DNA of 64,000 nucleotides from Cohnella fermenti (lineage in GTDB: Bacteria > Bacillota > Bacilli > Paenibacillales > Paenibacillaceae): contig NZ_SSOB01000044.1 of the NCBI RefSeq assembly GCF_004801405.1, positions 1 to 64,000 on the forward strand. Reading direction: 5' to 3'. The position numbers and the translations under genes were made by a program. Shown here piece by piece: positions 42,801-51,650 of this stretch. Under the pieces are notes generated by a model that ran no database searches, was not told the origin of the DNA, and worked only from the letters and a program-made list of their open reading frames with translations. The stretch's first letter is position 1; every line of letters begins with the position of its first letter.

Positions 42801-44043
42801 GCGGCGCAACGGACGAATCGCCCAGGATGCCCTTCAAATAATTCACCATAAAGATGCTCACGGCAGCATAGATCGACGACGCGCCGTGCGTATCCTGCTG
42901 CAGCCAATACTTGGCCATGCTCTTGATGCGGGCCGCATCGGAAGCGGACGCGTAGGAAGCCGCGAATGCAATAACCGGAATCTGCCAGTGTCCGCTGTCA
43001 TGATCCTGCGACTGGTAGCGGGAGATGTTGCGCCCCCTGAACATATCCATGGAAGCGCCGTCGTAGATCATCGGCTCGAACGTCTTGAATATCCATTGCG
43101 TAATATTGCTGCGCTCCGGGTTCGTCACATCCCAACTGGAACCGTTTACAACATACAGAATGCCGTTCAGCTCTTTGAGCAGATTGATGCCGTAGCCGCC
43201 CGCGTAGGGATAATAGGCATGCTGAATAAACGAGCCGTCCTCGTGGAATCCGTCGGCGGCGATATCGTACACATAAGGGAACACGTCGTCGAGCGCATCG
43301 CGGGCCAGCGCCAGCGTCTCCGCCGACTTGCGAAGAATGCCGTCCAGCATCGTCACCTGTGTTTTCCACACCCGATTCGCGCCTTGAAAATCATACGTAT
43401 AGCCCATCGGCGTCGCGCCGAAGTGCTCGATCGTGCCGAGTATGCGGTCCTTCCGGACGGTATCGACGTCACTGTACATCAGCACCAGAATATTGAGCAG
43501 TTGGCGCGGCCCGCCGATCGTCAGATCCCACCACGTCTCGGCCATATACGGCATCGTCTCGTTGTACGCATGATCGTATATCCAGTCCAGCCCTCCGAGA
43601 ATGTCCGCCTTGAGCGTCGCGTCTCCCTTCAGCGAGGAGCCCTTGGTCGCATAGGCCATCGCCATATAGGCCAGTCTGGAGGCGTTGTCGGTGACAACCG
43701 TCGGCCCCGTCTGCGCGTCCGGCCATAGATAGGTCCGGCCGACGCTCTTGTCCATCGACGTCCAGTAGCCGTATGCATCCGAGACAATCGTTCCTTCGGG
43801 CGAGGACGTCGTGCCGATCTTGGCCGCCAGATCGGGGTCCGCCGGGTTATAATCGTTGCCTCCGGTCAGATAGACGAGCCACCTGTCCCGCAGCATGTCG
43901 AATTCGTCGGCCGCCGCTGCCTGTTGCGCGCCTATGGGGATCGAAGCGCCGATCAGGATAAGGCACGCCAGTACGAGCCATGCTGCCCTTGCGCGTTCGC
44001 GAAGCGGCCTGCGTCGAATCCTTCCTGCCATCCTCTGTTCCAT
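39850..44043 (-). CDS. secreted polysaccharide lyase family 8 with three C-terminal modules
   Basis: 1397 residues from an ATG behind AAGGAAGGG. A signal peptide (to about 44, cleaving near QQAAAADE) targets it outside. The PL8 alpha/alpha-toroid (about 45-400) shows ETWWDLTIGGPRQLLN, DGSFIQHAYYPYAGGYG with the His/Tyr pair, and GASMDMFRGRNISR. The beta-sandwich domains follow to about 820. PL8 enzymes cleave hyaluronan, chondroitin, xanthan or alginate-like chains by beta-elimination; the substrate is not decidable here. The last 570 residues are three diverged copies of a jelly-roll module with FDLYVDN/DG and TYIDDVRV endings, probably carbohydrate-binding. Divergent from the GH105 gene, which would process its unsaturated products. 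Confidence 0.93.
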   Translation of the reverse strand: MEQRMAGRIRRRPLRERARAAWLVLACLILIGASIPIGAQQAAAADEFDMLRDRWLVYLTGGNDYNPADPDLAAKIGTTSSPEGTIVSDAYGYWTSMDKSVGRTYLWPDAQTGPTVVTDNASRLAYMAMAYATKGSSLKGDATLKADILGGLDWIYDHAYNETMPYMAETWWDLTIGGPRQLLNILVLMYSDVDTVRKDRILGTIEHFGATPMGYTYDFQGANRVWKTQVTMLDGILRKSAETLALARDALDDVFPYVYDIAADGFHEDGSFIQHAYYPYAGGYGINLLKELNGILYVVNGSSWDVTNPERSNITQWIFKTFEPMIYDGASMDMFRGRNISRYQSQDHDSGHWQIPVIAFAASYASASDAARIKSMAKYWLQQDTHGASSIYAAVSIFMVNYLKGILGDSSVAPRGELIGQYNFPFQDRYVHFSPGYAVGIAMRSTRTRNYEYWTGTPGYMENARAWYTAEGTTYLYNADSDQFGDSFWPTVDPKRLPGTTVDTKSKADGGDRSVPWDNSITWSGGSEIGGLYGTAGFYMSAVGSTLKAKKSYFMFDDEVVALGSGITSTDNRTIETIVENRKLNAAGSNALTVNGVVKSAAAGWSETMTGVNWAHLDGTGGYYFPAGATVKGLRETRTGSWSDINSVYTDGLTHTNSYATMWLDHGVNPTNGTYQYVLLPGKSSAETSAYAAHPQIAVLENGTDAQAVRENTLNVTGYNFWNDTVKTSGDITSNKKASVMTQEKPGESFEIAIADPTQTNNGTIEIEIARSGAYVVSKDAEVTVTQLRPTIKLTVNTNKSQGLPYRAKFSLGQPVSTDTFDSQTIGSVPAGWTAMQTSGTVSVEAFPGTANRSVKLAKTSTAAGSLAKLVKPFATALTGKVSIEARIYRTATSSFWSGPYLYDSGGVLVGSVGLSGGNIVANVGGAWQTVQPFAAGTWYTVRIVADTDADTFDLYVDNERKLSSVPLRTATANIASVAFYAADSETGTTYIDDVRVAREGASAVETLVSDSFDAQAAGSDPAGWAVTENGGSVGVANVPSAANRSVQLVKTSADTGSMVRMSRTLGQPLSGSIGIEAKVSAAATTGWWSAPYVTDSNGTLIASLAFSNGNLLANVGGTWQTVQSYAAGTWYSLRLNIDTVTDTFDLYVDGVLKLNHAALRHVADDVREVSVFAADSITGTFAVDDVGIYRCGTAPVVAAPRTLPPAPAAAPIYYAHFESQTAGANPAGLSVTENGGTVDISEVVSYGQLTDRSVELNKTSGGSGTKVGIAKSLTALSGTVSVESYVKSMSTASWLAAPYIYSGGSIAVSVALDHGKIKTYYDGSWHEVAAYQANTWYRIKVVLNTATDTYDLYVDDRLKVSGAALRTPVSGIDGIQWFIADAETGKSYVDGIRVWQ

Positions 44044-44361
44044 CTTTCCTTCCCTTCCTTCGCATCCATATTGTCGTACTGTCGACCGTATCGTCCGGCG
44101 CGGCGGCTTCCTCCGGCTCTCTTCGCCGCCCCGGTTCCTTCATCCGCTCCCCCCTTTCCGCTCCCCGTCCATTATGGCATTCGGCGGACGAAGGGGGAGA
44201 AGTCCGATCCGCTTATTTGTGTTGCAAGCGCTTTACTTATGGGATGCGCAGTTGTGCTTCTGGACGATTCCCCGCTTTTTCGCGACGGAAGCCCAAGAAG
44301 GCGGATCGGCCTTCTGCTAGACTGCAGGGGGTTATGCCACTTGATGAAGGAGTGAACGCTG
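44044..44361. other. divergent control region between PL8 and GH105 genes
   Basis: 318 bp holding both promoters. It is C/T-rich near 44100-44160 and contains a cre-like site at 44223-44236. A GGAG site precedes the GH105 start. No gene seen. Confidence 0.55.
44223..44236 (+). promoter_or_regulatory. cre-like site between lyase and GH105 genes
   Basis: TGCAAGCGCTTTAC has the AAGCGCTT palindromic core of CcpA sites with two or three mismatches at the ends. Its place between divergent carbohydrate genes supports a role in catabolite repression. Confidence 0.45.
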
Positions 44362-45423
44362 ATGAACGAACGGGAGCAGTGGGCGGAGGCGGCGGAGCGC
44401 ATACGCGCGCAGATGACGGCGAACCACGCGGGGAATTGGGGCATGGACCTGAACCAATGGGATTGGGTGCCGGGGGTCGGCTTGATCGCGCTGCTGGAGT
44501 ACGGCCTCGAGGCGAGACATACGGACACGTTGGAGCAATTGAAGCGCTGGATGGAACGCAATTGGGCCAAATCTGCGGAGGCCGCGGTCATCAATGCCGT
44601 CGCCCCCTGCGCAATCTTCCCCGAGCTGTACCGGCAGACGGGAGACGAGAGGTATCGCGCAGAGACGGAACGGATGGCGGCATGGCTGGTCGGAACCGCG
44701 CCTCGCACCCGCGAGGATGCGTTCGAGCATACAGTTACGGAAAATGTGGCGTTCGCGGAGCAGGTGTGGGCGGATACGGTGTTCATGGCCGTCTTGTTCC
44801 TCGCGCGAGCGGCGGCGCTGCTCGGACGCACGGACTATGCGGCGGAAGCGCAGCGGCAGACGCTGCTGCATCTCCGGCTGCTGGCGGACGAGGAGAACGG
44901 CGTGCTGTATCACGGCTGGAACTGCGTCGCCGGCAACCATATGTCGGCGGTGCGGTGGGCGCGCGCCAACGCCTGGATCGCCGTCGCCGTGCCGATGATC
45001 GTGCAGGAGACTCAGGCGCTCGTTCCCGTGCCGCAGGAGCTGAAGGAGCGATATATTCGGCTCATGGACGGCCTGCTGTGCTATCAGCAGGAGGACGGTC
45101 TGTGGAGCACCGTGCTGGACCGCCCGGACTTCTATCGCGAGACATCGGGCAGCGCGGGGATCGGCTGCGGCCTGCTGAAGGCGCTCGAGGCCGATCTGCT
45201 GCCGGACGAGGCGCGCTGCAGGCTCGCCGCCGAGCGGGCGCTGGCGGCTGTGCTGGCGCAGGTCGGCCCGGACGGCAGCGTCGGCGGCGTGTCGGGCGGG
45301 ACGCCCGTGATGGAGGACGAGGAGGCTTACGGCCGTATCCCGGTCTATCCGACGCTGTACGGTCAAGGGCTGGCGCTTATGCTGCTCGCACAGCGGCTGA
45401 AGGGGGCGATTGCGGATGAATAG
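44362..45423 (+). CDS. unsaturated uronyl hydrolase, glycoside hydrolase family 105
   Basis: 353 residues of alpha/alpha-barrel type. GH105 (YteR-like) enzymes hydrate and release the 4,5-unsaturated uronic acid left by lyases. The catalytic Asp is Asp138 in EQVWADTVFMAVLFLARAA; VYHGW-like VLYHGWN, RWARANAWIAVAVP and SGSAGIGCGLLKAL are the other conserved segments. No signal peptide, so it works on imported oligosaccharides. Its last 8 bases overlap the start of the next gene, indicating translational coupling. Confidence 0.92.
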   Translation: MNEREQWAEAAERIRAQMTANHAGNWGMDLNQWDWVPGVGLIALLEYGLEARHTDTLEQLKRWMERNWAKSAEAAVINAVAPCAIFPELYRQTGDERYRAETERMAAWLVGTAPRTREDAFEHTVTENVAFAEQVWADTVFMAVLFLARAAALLGRTDYAAEAQRQTLLHLRLLADEENGVLYHGWNCVAGNHMSAVRWARANAWIAVAVPMIVQETQALVPVPQELKERYIRLMDGLLCYQQEDGLWSTVLDRPDFYRETSGSAGIGCGLLKALEADLLPDEARCRLAAERALAAVLAQVGPDGSVGGVSGGTPVMEDEEAYGRIPVYPTLYGQGLALMLLAQRLKGAIADE

Positions 45424-47113
45424 AGAGGAACTGCTGGCGCATCTGCGACGGCATGAAGCAGACTTCGATCCCGGACGGCAGCTCGTGCGCATCCCGCTCA
45501 CCGCGACCTACCATACGGCGCTGAAGCCGGACCGCCATCCGGTCGTATACGGCCTGCTCGGCTCCGTCGACTACGCCTTCCACCTGCTCAAGCTCGGGGA
45601 CGGCCCGTCGGTCGAACGCGCGGCCGCGATTCTGCGCCGGGTCGCCGCCCGGCAGGACCGCGATCCGGTCAGCGCGACATACGGCATCTGGCCCTATTAC
45701 GACGAGGAGCCGCTGAACGAGATGGACCGGCCCGACTGGAACATGGCGGACTTCCACGGCAAGCTGCTTTGCCTTATCCTGAAGCGCCATGGCGGCCAGT
45801 TGCCCGCCGAGCTGGCGGCTCTGCTGCGCGAGGCGTTGGGACATGCCTGCCGCGCCATCGTGCGCCGCGACGTCGGGCCCGGCTATACGAACATCGCGAT
45901 CATGGGCGCCTTCGTAACGCTGGCGGGCGGCGAGCTGCTGGCGGACGAGGAGCTGTGCGACTACGGCCTGGCGAGGCTGAAGCGGCTGTACGAATATACG
46001 ATGGAGATCGGCGCCTTCTCCGAGTACAACAGTCCCTGCTACACGACAATCGCGATCCGCGAGCTGCACGCCGTGCTGGCGGACAGCGAATCGGCCGAGG
46101 CGCACCGCTATGCCCAAGCGCTGACCGACCTGGCCTGGCGGGCGACGGCGCTGCACTATCATGCGCCGACCGCCGCATGGGGCGGCCCGCACAGCCGCTC
46201 CTACTCGACGCTGCTGCTGCCCGTCGAGCGCCGCTTCCTTGCGGACGCGCTGCAGGATGCGCCGTCCGAGTACGGCGAGACGATACGCTGCCCGCAGCAG
46301 TATCGGCCGCTCTTCGCGGAGTCGGGAGAGCTCCTCCTGACCGAACGCACGCTGATGGCGTCGGAGACGGGCTATCAGGCGCACGCGACGCTGTACCGCA
46401 ACGAGGCGCTGTCGCTCGGCTCGTTCAGCCGGGGCGTCATGTGGAACCAGCGGCGCAACCTGCTCGCCTATGTGCGCATTCCCGAGGGCACCGTCTACGT
46501 CCAGCTTCAGTTCCTGATGAACGGACGCGACTTCTGCTCGGCGATGTACACGGGTGTGCAGGACCGCGCCCGCGCCTTGTTCGGCTTCAACTGGCTGCTC
46601 GACAACGGCGCTTGGCATTCCGATCTGGACAAGATCGACGGCCGCTTCCGGGCGAGCGATCTGCGCATCCGCCTGGCGCTCGGCGGCGACACGGAGGCGC
46701 TGCCCGTGCCGCGGGCCGACGAGTCCCTCGTCTGGCGGCTGCCGCTCGGCGAGGCGACGGTGCTGACGGTCGGACCGGTGTGGGAGCGCTGCGACGAAGG
46801 CCCGCTGCGCGCCGAGAACGGGCGGGACGAAGAGGGTCGAATCTGCCTCGACTACGTCGTCTACGCGGGCGAGGAACGCGACTTCGACTTCCACGCGATC
46901 CGCGAGGCGGCCTGGCTGTTCGCGCTGTCGCTGGATTCGTCCGGGGCTCTGCCCGGCGTGACGGTTCGGGAGACGGAGCGCACCGTAGCGGCGGCCCTCG
47001 GAAGCGATTCGGGCGGCGAGATCGAGATCGCGCGCTCGCCCGGTGCGACGCAGGTGCTGTACGCAGCGAATCGGGTACGTCTGCCCGCATCGCTGGGCGG
47101 GGCGGAAGACTGA
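45416..47113 (+). CDS. unclassified protein of alpha/alpha-toroid type, coupled to GH105
   Basis: 565-566 residues from the ATG at 45416, which lies inside the last codons of the GH105 gene. The N-terminal half is helical and repeats a toroid pattern with WNMADFHGKLL, GYTNIAIMGAFVTLAGG and FSEYNSPCYTTIAIREL, the last resembling the active-site helix of some polysaccharide lyases and heparinase-like enzymes. The C-terminal half (about 290-560) is strand-rich, as in lyase beta-sandwich domains. I cannot assign a family. No signal peptide. The coupling to GH105 and the PL8 lyase next door suggest an intracellular oligosaccharide lyase or hydrolase. Confidence 0.7.
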   Translation: MNREELLAHLRRHEADFDPGRQLVRIPLTATYHTALKPDRHPVVYGLLGSVDYAFHLLKLGDGPSVERAAAILRRVAARQDRDPVSATYGIWPYYDEEPLNEMDRPDWNMADFHGKLLCLILKRHGGQLPAELAALLREALGHACRAIVRRDVGPGYTNIAIMGAFVTLAGGELLADEELCDYGLARLKRLYEYTMEIGAFSEYNSPCYTTIAIRELHAVLADSESAEAHRYAQALTDLAWRATALHYHAPTAAWGGPHSRSYSTLLLPVERRFLADALQDAPSEYGETIRCPQQYRPLFAESGELLLTERTLMASETGYQAHATLYRNEALSLGSFSRGVMWNQRRNLLAYVRIPEGTVYVQLQFLMNGRDFCSAMYTGVQDRARALFGFNWLLDNGAWHSDLDKIDGRFRASDLRIRLALGGDTEALPVPRADESLVWRLPLGEATVLTVGPVWERCDEGPLRAENGRDEEGRICLDYVVYAGEERDFDFHAIREAAWLFALSLDSSGALPGVTVRETERTVAAALGSDSGGEIEIARSPGATQVLYAANRVRLPASLGGAED

Positions 47114-47179
47114 CCGCCCCTGACGCCCGTTTGCAACAGACTCTGCCCCCTCTTGACGGTACCCTTGACCCGTCGATTG

Positions 47180-47370
47180 CTGTGATTTTATGCGTTTTTT
47201 CACATTCGTCGGCTTGGAGGATGGGGCAATCTCGGCGTTTTATGTGATTTTTCGCATATATCCGGCGTTTCGTACCGGGAATTCCTCTACGAATGCGGTT
47301 TTTCGCATAAAATCATACAAACTACCCGTTATCGGGCAGCGCGAATGTGAATTTTCACATTAAATCCGGC
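47180..47370. repeat. composite palindromic repeat, intact copy
   Basis: About 191 bp with the four boxes GATTTTATGCGTTTTTTCAC, GTTTTATGTGATTTTTCGC, TGCGGTTTTTCGCATAAAAT and GCGAATGTGAATTTTCACAT in the same order as 20379-20566, including the shared ACCCGTTATCG linker. It lies in the 342-bp gap between the toroid gene and the DEAD-box helicase, where nothing else but the helicase terminator is visible. Confidence 0.8.
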
Positions 47371-47404
47371 TATCGCGGCTCCCACTCCTACCGGAACATA
47401 AACA

Positions 47405-47450
47405 AAGCCTCCGAGCTCCGTCCGTTCGATCGGACAGAGCCCGGAGGCTT
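47405..47450 (-). terminator. terminator of the DEAD-box helicase gene
   Basis: AAGCCTCCGAGCTC and GTCCG pair with CGGAC and GAGCCCGGAGGCTT around TTCGAT, then TTGTTT on the minus strand, 6 bases past the stop. Confidence 0.85.
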
Positions 47451-47455
47451 CCTTG

Positions 47456-49459
47456 TTACCGCGAGCGCCCGCGCGGCGGCTTGCCGGAACGTCCCGCGCT
47501 GCCGCCGGAACCGCCGGACGGCCGTCCGCCCCTGGCCCCGCCGCCCGCGCCCGGGCCGCTTCGTCCGCCGCTGCCGGCGCTCGCACCGCCGCGTCCCGCA
47601 GAACCGCTGCGCCCGCTCCGGCCGCTGCCGCCCGCCGCGTTCTCCGCGCGATTGGCACCGCGCCCGCCATCGCGCCCTTGCGCCCGACCGCCGCCGCTCC
47701 GCCCGCCTTCAGAACCTTGCGCGCCGCGGCTGCGTCCACCGCCGACGCCGTTCCGGTCGCCGCCGTCGGACGCCCTGACGCGGCCTCCGGAGCTGCGGCT
47801 TCCGCCGCGCCCGCCGCCTTCCGCTCCCCTGGCGCTTGCGCCCGCGAAGCCCGCTTCCCCGCTTCGGCGGCTCCCGCCGTCGCTTCCGCCCGCTCGCTTC
47901 TGCACGCCGAGGCCCGGCCGCGATGCGCCTCCGCTTCGGGAAGCGCCGGCTCCGGCGGCATCTTCCGCCCCGGCTTCCCAACGCCCTCCGGCGGCTCGGC
48001 CCGCCGCCTCCTTGCCTTCTCGCGCGGCTTTGCTTCTGGCGCTCAGCCCGGCCATGACCTTGGCGCTCGATTCGCCCTTGCCTCCGAGCTCCCTGCCCGA
48101 GCCGGCCGAACCGCCCTTGCCTGCCGCGCCCCGGCCCGAACCGCCCTTGCCTGCGGCCCCTCGGCCCAAGCCGCCGCCCGAACCGTCGCTCTTGCCCGAA
48201 CCGCCGCGGCTCGCGACGCCTTTGCCCCTGCCGGCACCGGCTCCGCTCCTGCTGCCGGCCGCGCCTCTTCCCCCTGCCCGGCCTTGGCGAGCGTTCTCCG
48301 CGCTCTCGCCGCCGCCCGGCTCAAGATCGTCCTCGTCGCCAATATACGAGCCGTACGAATGGCGCTCGATCTTCATCCCGATGCCGTCCTCGATCCGCGC
48401 CAGCTCCGGCCGATCCCTCGGCGCGACGAACGTGATCGCGACGCCGGAGCCGCCCGCGCGGCCGGTGCGGCCGATCCGGTGGATGTAGCTCTCCACATCG
48501 TGAGGAATGTCGTAGTTGTACACGTGGGTGACGCCTTCCACGTCCAGCCCGCGCGCGGCGACGTCCGTCGCGATCAGAAGCTGCAGCTTGGCTTCGCGGA
48601 ACCGCTTCATGACCTGCTCCCGCTTCGCTTGGGAGAGGTCGCCGTGCAGCTCGTCGCTCTCGAAGCCCATCTGCTGCAGCGCCTCGTTGAGCGTGCCCGC
48701 CCGCCGCTTCGTCCGGCAGAAAATCATCCCCAAATACGGCCGGTTATCCCGAATCGTCTCGACAAGCGCCGACTGCTTCGCCCGATCCGACGTCTCGATG
48801 ACCTGCTGCTTGATGTCCTTGACGGTCACCTGCTGCGCCTTGACCGTTACCTCCTCCGGCTTGCGGAGGATGCGTCCGGCCAGCTCGCGGATCGTCCCCG
48901 GCATCGTCGCCGAGAACAGCAGCGTCTGGCGTTGCGAGGACATGTTCCGCAGAATCTCCTCCACATCGCCGAGGAAGCCCATGTGCAGCATCTGGTCGGC
49001 CTCGTCGAGCACAAGCATCTGCACGCCGAACAGCGACACCGTCTCCCGGCGCAGGTGATCGAGCAGCCGTCCCGGCGTCGCAATGATCAAGTGGATGTTG
49101 CCCTTCAGCTTCAGCAATTGGGCTTCGACGTCCTGCCCGCCGTACACGGGAAGCACCCGGATGCCCTCCTCGGGGCCGACCAATTGCTTGACTTCATTCG
49201 TAATCTGCAGAGCCAGCTCGCGCGTAGGCGTCACGATAAGCCCCTGCAGCTTGTCCGACTTCACGTTGATCCGATCGAGCATCGGCAGCACGAAGGCAAG
49301 CGTCTTGCCTGTGCCCGTCTGCGCTTGTCCGATCACGTCCCGCCCCTGAAGGACAAGCGGAATAGCCGCCTCCTGAACCGGAGTCGGCGTCTGTATGCCT
49401 TGCGCGGTCAACCGGGCAACCCGGTCCTCCGATATTCCCAATTTTGCAAAACCTGTCAC
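47456..49459 (-). CDS. DEAD-box RNA helicase with long Gly/Ser/Arg/Ala tail
   Basis: 667 residues. The Q-motif (PTPVQEAAIP), Walker A (AQTGTGKT, 46-53), PTRELALQI, DEADQMLHMGF, SAT and the helicase C motifs ARGLDVEGVTHVYNYD and HRIGRTGRAGGSG are intact, so it is an active CshA-like enzyme for ribosome assembly and RNA turnover. From about residue 375 to the end the sequence is a roughly 290-residue low-complexity tail of Gly, Ser, Arg and Ala with repeated GRGAAGKGGSG-type units. Such tails bind RNA loosely and can drive condensate formation. The tail is far longer than in B. subtilis CshA. Single gene with its own terminator. Confidence 0.95.
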   Translation of the reverse strand: MTGFAKLGISEDRVARLTAQGIQTPTPVQEAAIPLVLQGRDVIGQAQTGTGKTLAFVLPMLDRINVKSDKLQGLIVTPTRELALQITNEVKQLVGPEEGIRVLPVYGGQDVEAQLLKLKGNIHLIIATPGRLLDHLRRETVSLFGVQMLVLDEADQMLHMGFLGDVEEILRNMSSQRQTLLFSATMPGTIRELAGRILRKPEEVTVKAQQVTVKDIKQQVIETSDRAKQSALVETIRDNRPYLGMIFCRTKRRAGTLNEALQQMGFESDELHGDLSQAKREQVMKRFREAKLQLLIATDVAARGLDVEGVTHVYNYDIPHDVESYIHRIGRTGRAGGSGVAITFVAPRDRPELARIEDGIGMKIERHSYGSYIGDEDDLEPGGGESAENARQGRAGGRGAAGSRSGAGAGRGKGVASRGGSGKSDGSGGGLGRGAAGKGGSGRGAAGKGGSAGSGRELGGKGESSAKVMAGLSARSKAAREGKEAAGRAAGGRWEAGAEDAAGAGASRSGGASRPGLGVQKRAGGSDGGSRRSGEAGFAGASARGAEGGGRGGSRSSGGRVRASDGGDRNGVGGGRSRGAQGSEGGRSGGGRAQGRDGGRGANRAENAAGGSGRSGRSGSAGRGGASAGSGGRSGPGAGGGARGGRPSGGSGGSAGRSGKPPRGRSR

Positions 49460-49586
49460 GTAAGCACCTCATTCGCCATCTGGCGTTCTTTTCCCCATCT
49501 GCGTTCTGCTGCTCCCCTTATCGTACCATATCGGAGCCTGTTCCGATACCGACCGGGGCCGGGTATGCCTCGCAATAGACAAACAA

Positions 49587-49613
49587 CCACCTCGCGTCCG
49601 GGGACGGAGGTGG
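49587..49613 (-). terminator. terminator of the nitrilase/transporter operon
   Basis: CCACCTC (49587-49593) and CGTCC pair with GGACG and GAGGTGG (to 49613), one bulged G. The minus strand continues TTGTTTGTC. It lies about 50 bases past the nitrilase stop. Confidence 0.72.
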
Positions 49614-49661
49614 CGGGGAAGCCGCGACGGAGTCGGAATGGGCCTTGGGCAGCTCGGTGCT

Positions 49662-50603
49662 CTACAACGCTGCGGAAGCCTGCACGGCGCCGACAGGGAC
49701 CACCTTGCCGCTCCACTTGTTCTGCTTCTTCAAGTCGGTGAGCAGCCTCTCGTAAATATCCGGCCGCCAATCCGGCACTCCGGTTATCGGGTTATCGTTG
49801 TAGAGCGTCAGCATCCCCCTCGTCTTATCGACAATAGACAGATCGAGGGTCGCCAGCAGCAGCGCCTCCTCGTTCTCCACCGGCTCCGCGTAATAGCGGG
49901 TGCCAAGCGGGGTCACGCTCGGGCCGACGATCAGGCTGCCGCCCGGGAACTGCAAGTCCTTATCGGGGCCGACCAGATTGGCGCTGACGAGGAAGGAACC
50001 GTTCTCGAGCACCCGCGCTTTGAGCAGCGTGTAGTAATATTCCTTCCAGCCGTGCACGTCGGAGACCGCCGTCGGGTTCAAGTACAGGCGGGAGCCAAGA
50101 GCGGCGTAATAGCGGAACAGCTCCGGGAAGCTGTATGTGTCGTAGCAGATGCCGACCCCGACCGGCCCCCAAGGCGTGTCGAACAGCAGCGGCTCGCTTC
50201 CCTTCTTCGCCCACATGGATTCCTTGCCTGCCGGATGGATTTTGCGATAGGTGCCGATGAGCCCTTGCGGCCCTGCGGCGAGAGCGGAGTTGTACACATC
50301 GCCGGTCGCCGCATCCCGCTCGGGCATGCCGACCACGACATAGACGCCGTACTTGATCGACAGCTCCGCCAGCTCGTTCGCTGCCGGACCCGGCACCGTC
50401 TCCGCATCGGCGAGCTGCATCTCGATGGATTCGCCCTTGACATTGTAGCCTGTCAGCGCCGTCTCGGGGAACAGGATGATGTTCGCTCCCCGTTCGCCGG
50501 CCGCTCGGATATATCCCTTCATGCGGGCAAGATTGCCCGCCTTGTTGCCCCATTCCGCGTTGAAGTTGACCGTTGCCACGTTAACGATATTGTCGTAGGC
50601 CAT
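49662..50603 (-). CDS. nitrilase-superfamily carbon-nitrogen hydrolase
   Basis: 313 residues. The catalytic triad is visible: Glu in LFPETALTGYN, Lys in TYRKIHPAGKE, Cys in GVGICYDTYSFPE. The superfamily includes nitrilases, aliphatic amidases, N-carbamoyl-amino-acid and beta-ureidopropionase-type amidohydrolases; the exact substrate cannot be read off. It is the last gene of a Dpp-type importer operon, 54 bases after the ATPase gene, so its substrate is probably what the transporter brings in. Confidence 0.9.
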   Translation of the reverse strand: MAYDNIVNVATVNFNAEWGNKAGNLARMKGYIRAAGERGANIILFPETALTGYNVKGESIEMQLADAETVPGPAANELAELSIKYGVYVVVGMPERDAATGDVYNSALAAGPQGLIGTYRKIHPAGKESMWAKKGSEPLLFDTPWGPVGVGICYDTYSFPELFRYYAALGSRLYLNPTAVSDVHGWKEYYYTLLKARVLENGSFLVSANLVGPDKDLQFPGGSLIVGPSVTPLGTRYYAEPVENEEALLLATLDLSIVDKTRGMLTLYNDNPITGVPDWRPDIYERLLTDLKKQNKWSGKVVPVGAVQASAAL

Positions 50604-50657
50604 CGTCCATTCATCCCTTCTTATAGAAAAAGTATGGTGTGTTCGGTTAACTCGAGG

Positions 50658-51638
50658 TCAAGCGGTGAGGCTCTCCTTCAGCAGCAGGCACGCGGCCTGG
50701 TGACCCGGGCCGACAGCCGTCAGCTCCGGCGTCTCCATCGCGCACCGTTCGGTCGCCATCGGGCAGCGGGTGCGGAATCGACAGCCGGACGGCGGGTTGA
50801 GCGGACTCGGCAGGTCCCCGGACAGTGCCGGCGCGCCGCTCCCGGCGGCCCGGTCGACTTCGAGCGAAGGAGCCGAGGCGAGCAGAGCGCGCGTGTACGG
50901 ATGCGCCGGATGGTTAAAGATTCTCTCCGTCGGTCCCTTCTCGACAACCCGTCCGAGGTACATGACCATCACTTCGTCGCTCATATACTCCACAACGTGA
51001 AGATCGTGGGAGATAAAGATAAGCGAGAGCGCGAACTCCTTCTTCAGATCCTGGAACAGATTCAGCACTTGCGCCTGCACCGACTTGTCCAGGGCGGACA
51101 CCGCTTCGTCGGCGATCACGATCTCCGGCTTCAGGACGAGCGCCCGGGCGATCGCCACGCGCTGCCGCTGCCCTCCGCTCAGGCTGCCCGGCATCCGATC
51201 CGCGTGCGTTCTCGACAAGCCCACCGCATCGAGATACTCGTAAGCCGTCTTCCGCGCCTGCTGCCGGGACACTCCGTTCGCCCAGAGCGAGAACGCGACG
51301 TTATTGAGCACGGACATCTTCGGATCGATCGAAGAGTACGGATTCTGGAACACCATCTGCAACTGACGGCGAACCTCCTTAAGCGACGCCCCCGACAAGT
51401 CGAGCACGTTGCGTCCGCGATAGTTCACCTCGCCCGCGTCCGGCTCGATCAACCGCATCAGCAGCCGGGCCAGCGTCGACTTGCCGCAGCCGGACTCCCC
51501 GACGATGCCGAGAGTGCCCTGGGCTCCGAGCGAGAACGACACGCGGTCGACTGCCGATACGCCCCCCTTCACGCGGCCAAGCAGGCTGCGGACCTGGAAT
51601 GTCTTGCCGATGTCTTTAACTTCGAGGATATTGTCCAT
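50658..51638 (-). CDS. peptide/opine-type ABC transporter ATPase (DppF-like)
   Basis: 326 residues with Walker A GESGCGKST, signature LSGGQRQRVAIARAL, Walker B EIVIADEAVSALD and the H-loop FISHDLHVVEYM. The C-terminal oligopeptide-type extension with clustered Cys (CRFRTRCPMATERCAM) is present and in related proteins can hold an Fe-S cluster. It pairs with the DppD-like ATPase at 56081-57058. Thirteen bases after the DppC-like gene. Confidence 0.94.
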   Translation of the reverse strand: MDNILEVKDIGKTFQVRSLLGRVKGGVSAVDRVSFSLGAQGTLGIVGESGCGKSTLARLLMRLIEPDAGEVNYRGRNVLDLSGASLKEVRRQLQMVFQNPYSSIDPKMSVLNNVAFSLWANGVSRQQARKTAYEYLDAVGLSRTHADRMPGSLSGGQRQRVAIARALVLKPEIVIADEAVSALDKSVQAQVLNLFQDLKKEFALSLIFISHDLHVVEYMSDEVMVMYLGRVVEKGPTERIFNHPAHPYTRALLASAPSLEVDRAAGSGAPALSGDLPSPLNPPSGCRFRTRCPMATERCAMETPELTAVGPGHQAACLLLKESLTA

Positions 51639-51650
51639 TCAAGGTGCCTC

